From NCBI GenBank assembly GCA_002343335.1, contig DDSI01000097.1, positions 10,110 through 16,407 of the forward strand: 6,298 nucleotides of DNA, written 5' to 3'. Position numbers and translations under genes: made by a program. Under the pieces are notes generated by a model, which did no database searches, had not been told where the DNA came from, and saw only the letters and a program-made list of their open reading frames with translations. This document shows, one piece after another, positions 5,321-6,298 of this stretch. The stretch's first letter is position 1. The number at the start of each line of letters is the position of its first letter. The stretch comes from Bacteriovoracaceae bacterium UBA2394 (lineage in GTDB: Bacteria > Bdellovibrionota > UBA2394).

Positions 5321-6298
5321 GTGAAAATTGTCCTTCAGGTCACGAATACAAAAGATAAGAGCACTCAAGAACTGACGTTTAACCGGTCTCCATTGTTGTT
5401 TGGCCGATCGCGGATTTGTGATGTGGCATTGAGCGATCCCGTGTTGTCGCGTCAGCATTGCTCTTTAGAAGTGCGCGAAAAGAATCGCCTTCAACTGACG
5501 GATTTAGAGTCTGCCAATGGAACCTTTTTTGGGGGCCAACGCATCAATGTGCAATTGATGAATGAAGGTCAGACCTTCAAGGTCGGCGATTTCGACATCA
5601 AAGTGGAGGAACTTGATCTCGCGGAGGACGAAGAGCCGACAATTGAGCCCCAAATCATGCCGCCGAAGCGGGAAGCCACAGCTGCCGCTGCCGCCACCAT
5701 GATCAAGCCGTCGTCTGCACCCATTGCGGAAGGCGAAGTCGATTTAACTTTAAAAACTCCTCTGGCGCTTAAGAAAAAGCAGCCCATGGAGCTCTATAAA
5801 ACAAAAGACTGGGTTCAGGTTTCGCTCCTTTGGAAAGGTGAGCTCGTCGATATCCACTGTTTTGATCGCGGAGATGTGGTGACGATCGGCTCCGCACCCG
5901 GAAATGACTTTCTCATTGCGGTTCCTCAACTTCCGGCCACGTTTCGTTTTCTAAAAATTCTGCCGACGGGTCTGGAAGTGAATTTGCACGCCTCGATGAA
6001 GGGTGTGATTGAGACGCGAAAAGAAGTTCGAGATCTAGATGAACTGCGTAAGGTCGCAAGGCAATCTGATATCGGAATTACAGCGTTCGTTGAATTTGAC
6101 GACCGCTGCCTGATTGAGGTGGGACCTTTCGCTCTCTACATTCAAAGTGCTCGTCTCAATTTATCTGCGCCCATTACGGCACCTCTGGTAAAGGATCCTC
6201 TCTATTCGAGCATTCTCTCTGTCGTGTTCGTCGCGATGACTCTTCTGACGGTGATGTTGCAATCGGTTCCGCAACCTCCGGAAGAAGAAAAGAAGGAA
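5321..6298 (+). CDS. FHA-domain, single-pass membrane protein, GltG-like gliding motility component (3' end beyond the right edge)
   Basis: The frame is open for 326 codons from GTG 5321 to the window end with no stop. Residues 1-98 are a full FHA domain, the phosphothreonine-binding fold, with G28-R29, S43-R44-x-H46 and N66-G67-T68 all present, so phosphopeptide binding is likely. Residues 99-163 are an acidic then Ala/Pro-rich linker. Residues 165-285 form a second FHA-like beta domain: the strand-turn TIGSAPGNDFLI at 188-199 recalls FHA, but the Arg and the S-x-x-H are missing, so it is degenerate. Residues about 296-314 (SILSVVFVAMTLLTVML) are one transmembrane helix preceded by APLVKDPLYS; Pro/Glu/Lys residues follow. 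The predicted topology is FHA in the cytoplasm and the C-terminus in the periplasm. The layout matches GltG/PglI-type proteins of gliding clusters, which continue into a periplasmic TonB-like region that would lie outside this window. Other FHA membrane proteins, such as secretion subunits, are a less likely alternative. Confidence 0.85.
   Translation, partial: MKIVLQVTNTKDKSTQELTFNRSPLLFGRSRICDVALSDPVLSRQHCSLEVREKNRLQLTDLESANGTFFGGQRINVQLMNEGQTFKVGDFDIKVEELDLAEDEEPTIEPQIMPPKREATAAAAATMIKPSSAPIAEGEVDLTLKTPLALKKKQPMELYKTKDWVQVSLLWKGELVDIHCFDRGDVVTIGSAPGNDFLIAVPQLPATFRFLKILPTGLEVNLHASMKGVIETRKEVRDLDELRKVARQSDIGITAFVEFDDRCLIEVGPFALYIQSARLNLSAPITAPLVKDPLYSSILSVVFVAMTLLTVMLQSVPQPPEEEKKE

Noticed and set aside
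5569..5787. 72-codon minus-strand frame inside the FHA gene
   Set aside because: Its Ser/Ala-rich translation is the antisense of the Ala/Pro linker and acidic stretch. The FHA frame explains the region.

Overview
The window looks like a chromosomal segment from a predatory or gliding Gram-negative bacterium of the Bdellovibrionota/Myxococcota kind. Base composition appears moderate, at roughly 50 % G+C by eye. Four of the five genes encode exported or envelope-spanning proteins, and the rightward block resembles the gliding-motility (Glt/Agl) envelope machinery known from Myxococcus and found in Bdellovibrio relatives. The taxon is inferred from gene content, not from a marker gene.

Left part (1-1498, minus strand): one long open frame, cut by the left edge, encodes a TPR-containing lipoprotein of unknown function. 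It carries two histidine-rich signatures of a widespread but uncharacterised TPR family. A 145-bp divergent intergenic region follows. It holds an exact match to the sigma-54 -24/-12 promoter consensus (1578-1594) facing right, then a small 5'-UTR hairpin and a strong Shine-Dalgarno in front of the ATG at 1644.

Right part (1644-6298, plus strand): four co-directional genes. They are a large exported TPR protein (868 aa), a small exported protein with a proline-rich linker and a compact basic C-terminal domain (113 aa), a divergent LolA-like periplasmic lipoprotein carrier (181 aa), and a protein with a cytoplasmic FHA domain, a degenerate second FHA-like domain and one transmembrane helix, cut by the right edge. 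The first three are 11 and 32 bp apart and look like one transcription unit. The fourth follows after 139 bp and could be read through or have its own weak promoter.

Working model (inference): the FHA/TM protein is a GltG-like subunit that senses phosphorylated partners in the cytoplasm and reaches into the periplasm. The TPR protein and the small protein would be periplasmic scaffold parts. The LolA paralogue may deliver lipoprotein subunits of the same machine to the outer membrane. A sigma-54 promoter would place the unit under an enhancer-binding activator. No RNA genes, mobile elements, CRISPR arrays or convincing intrinsic terminators were seen.
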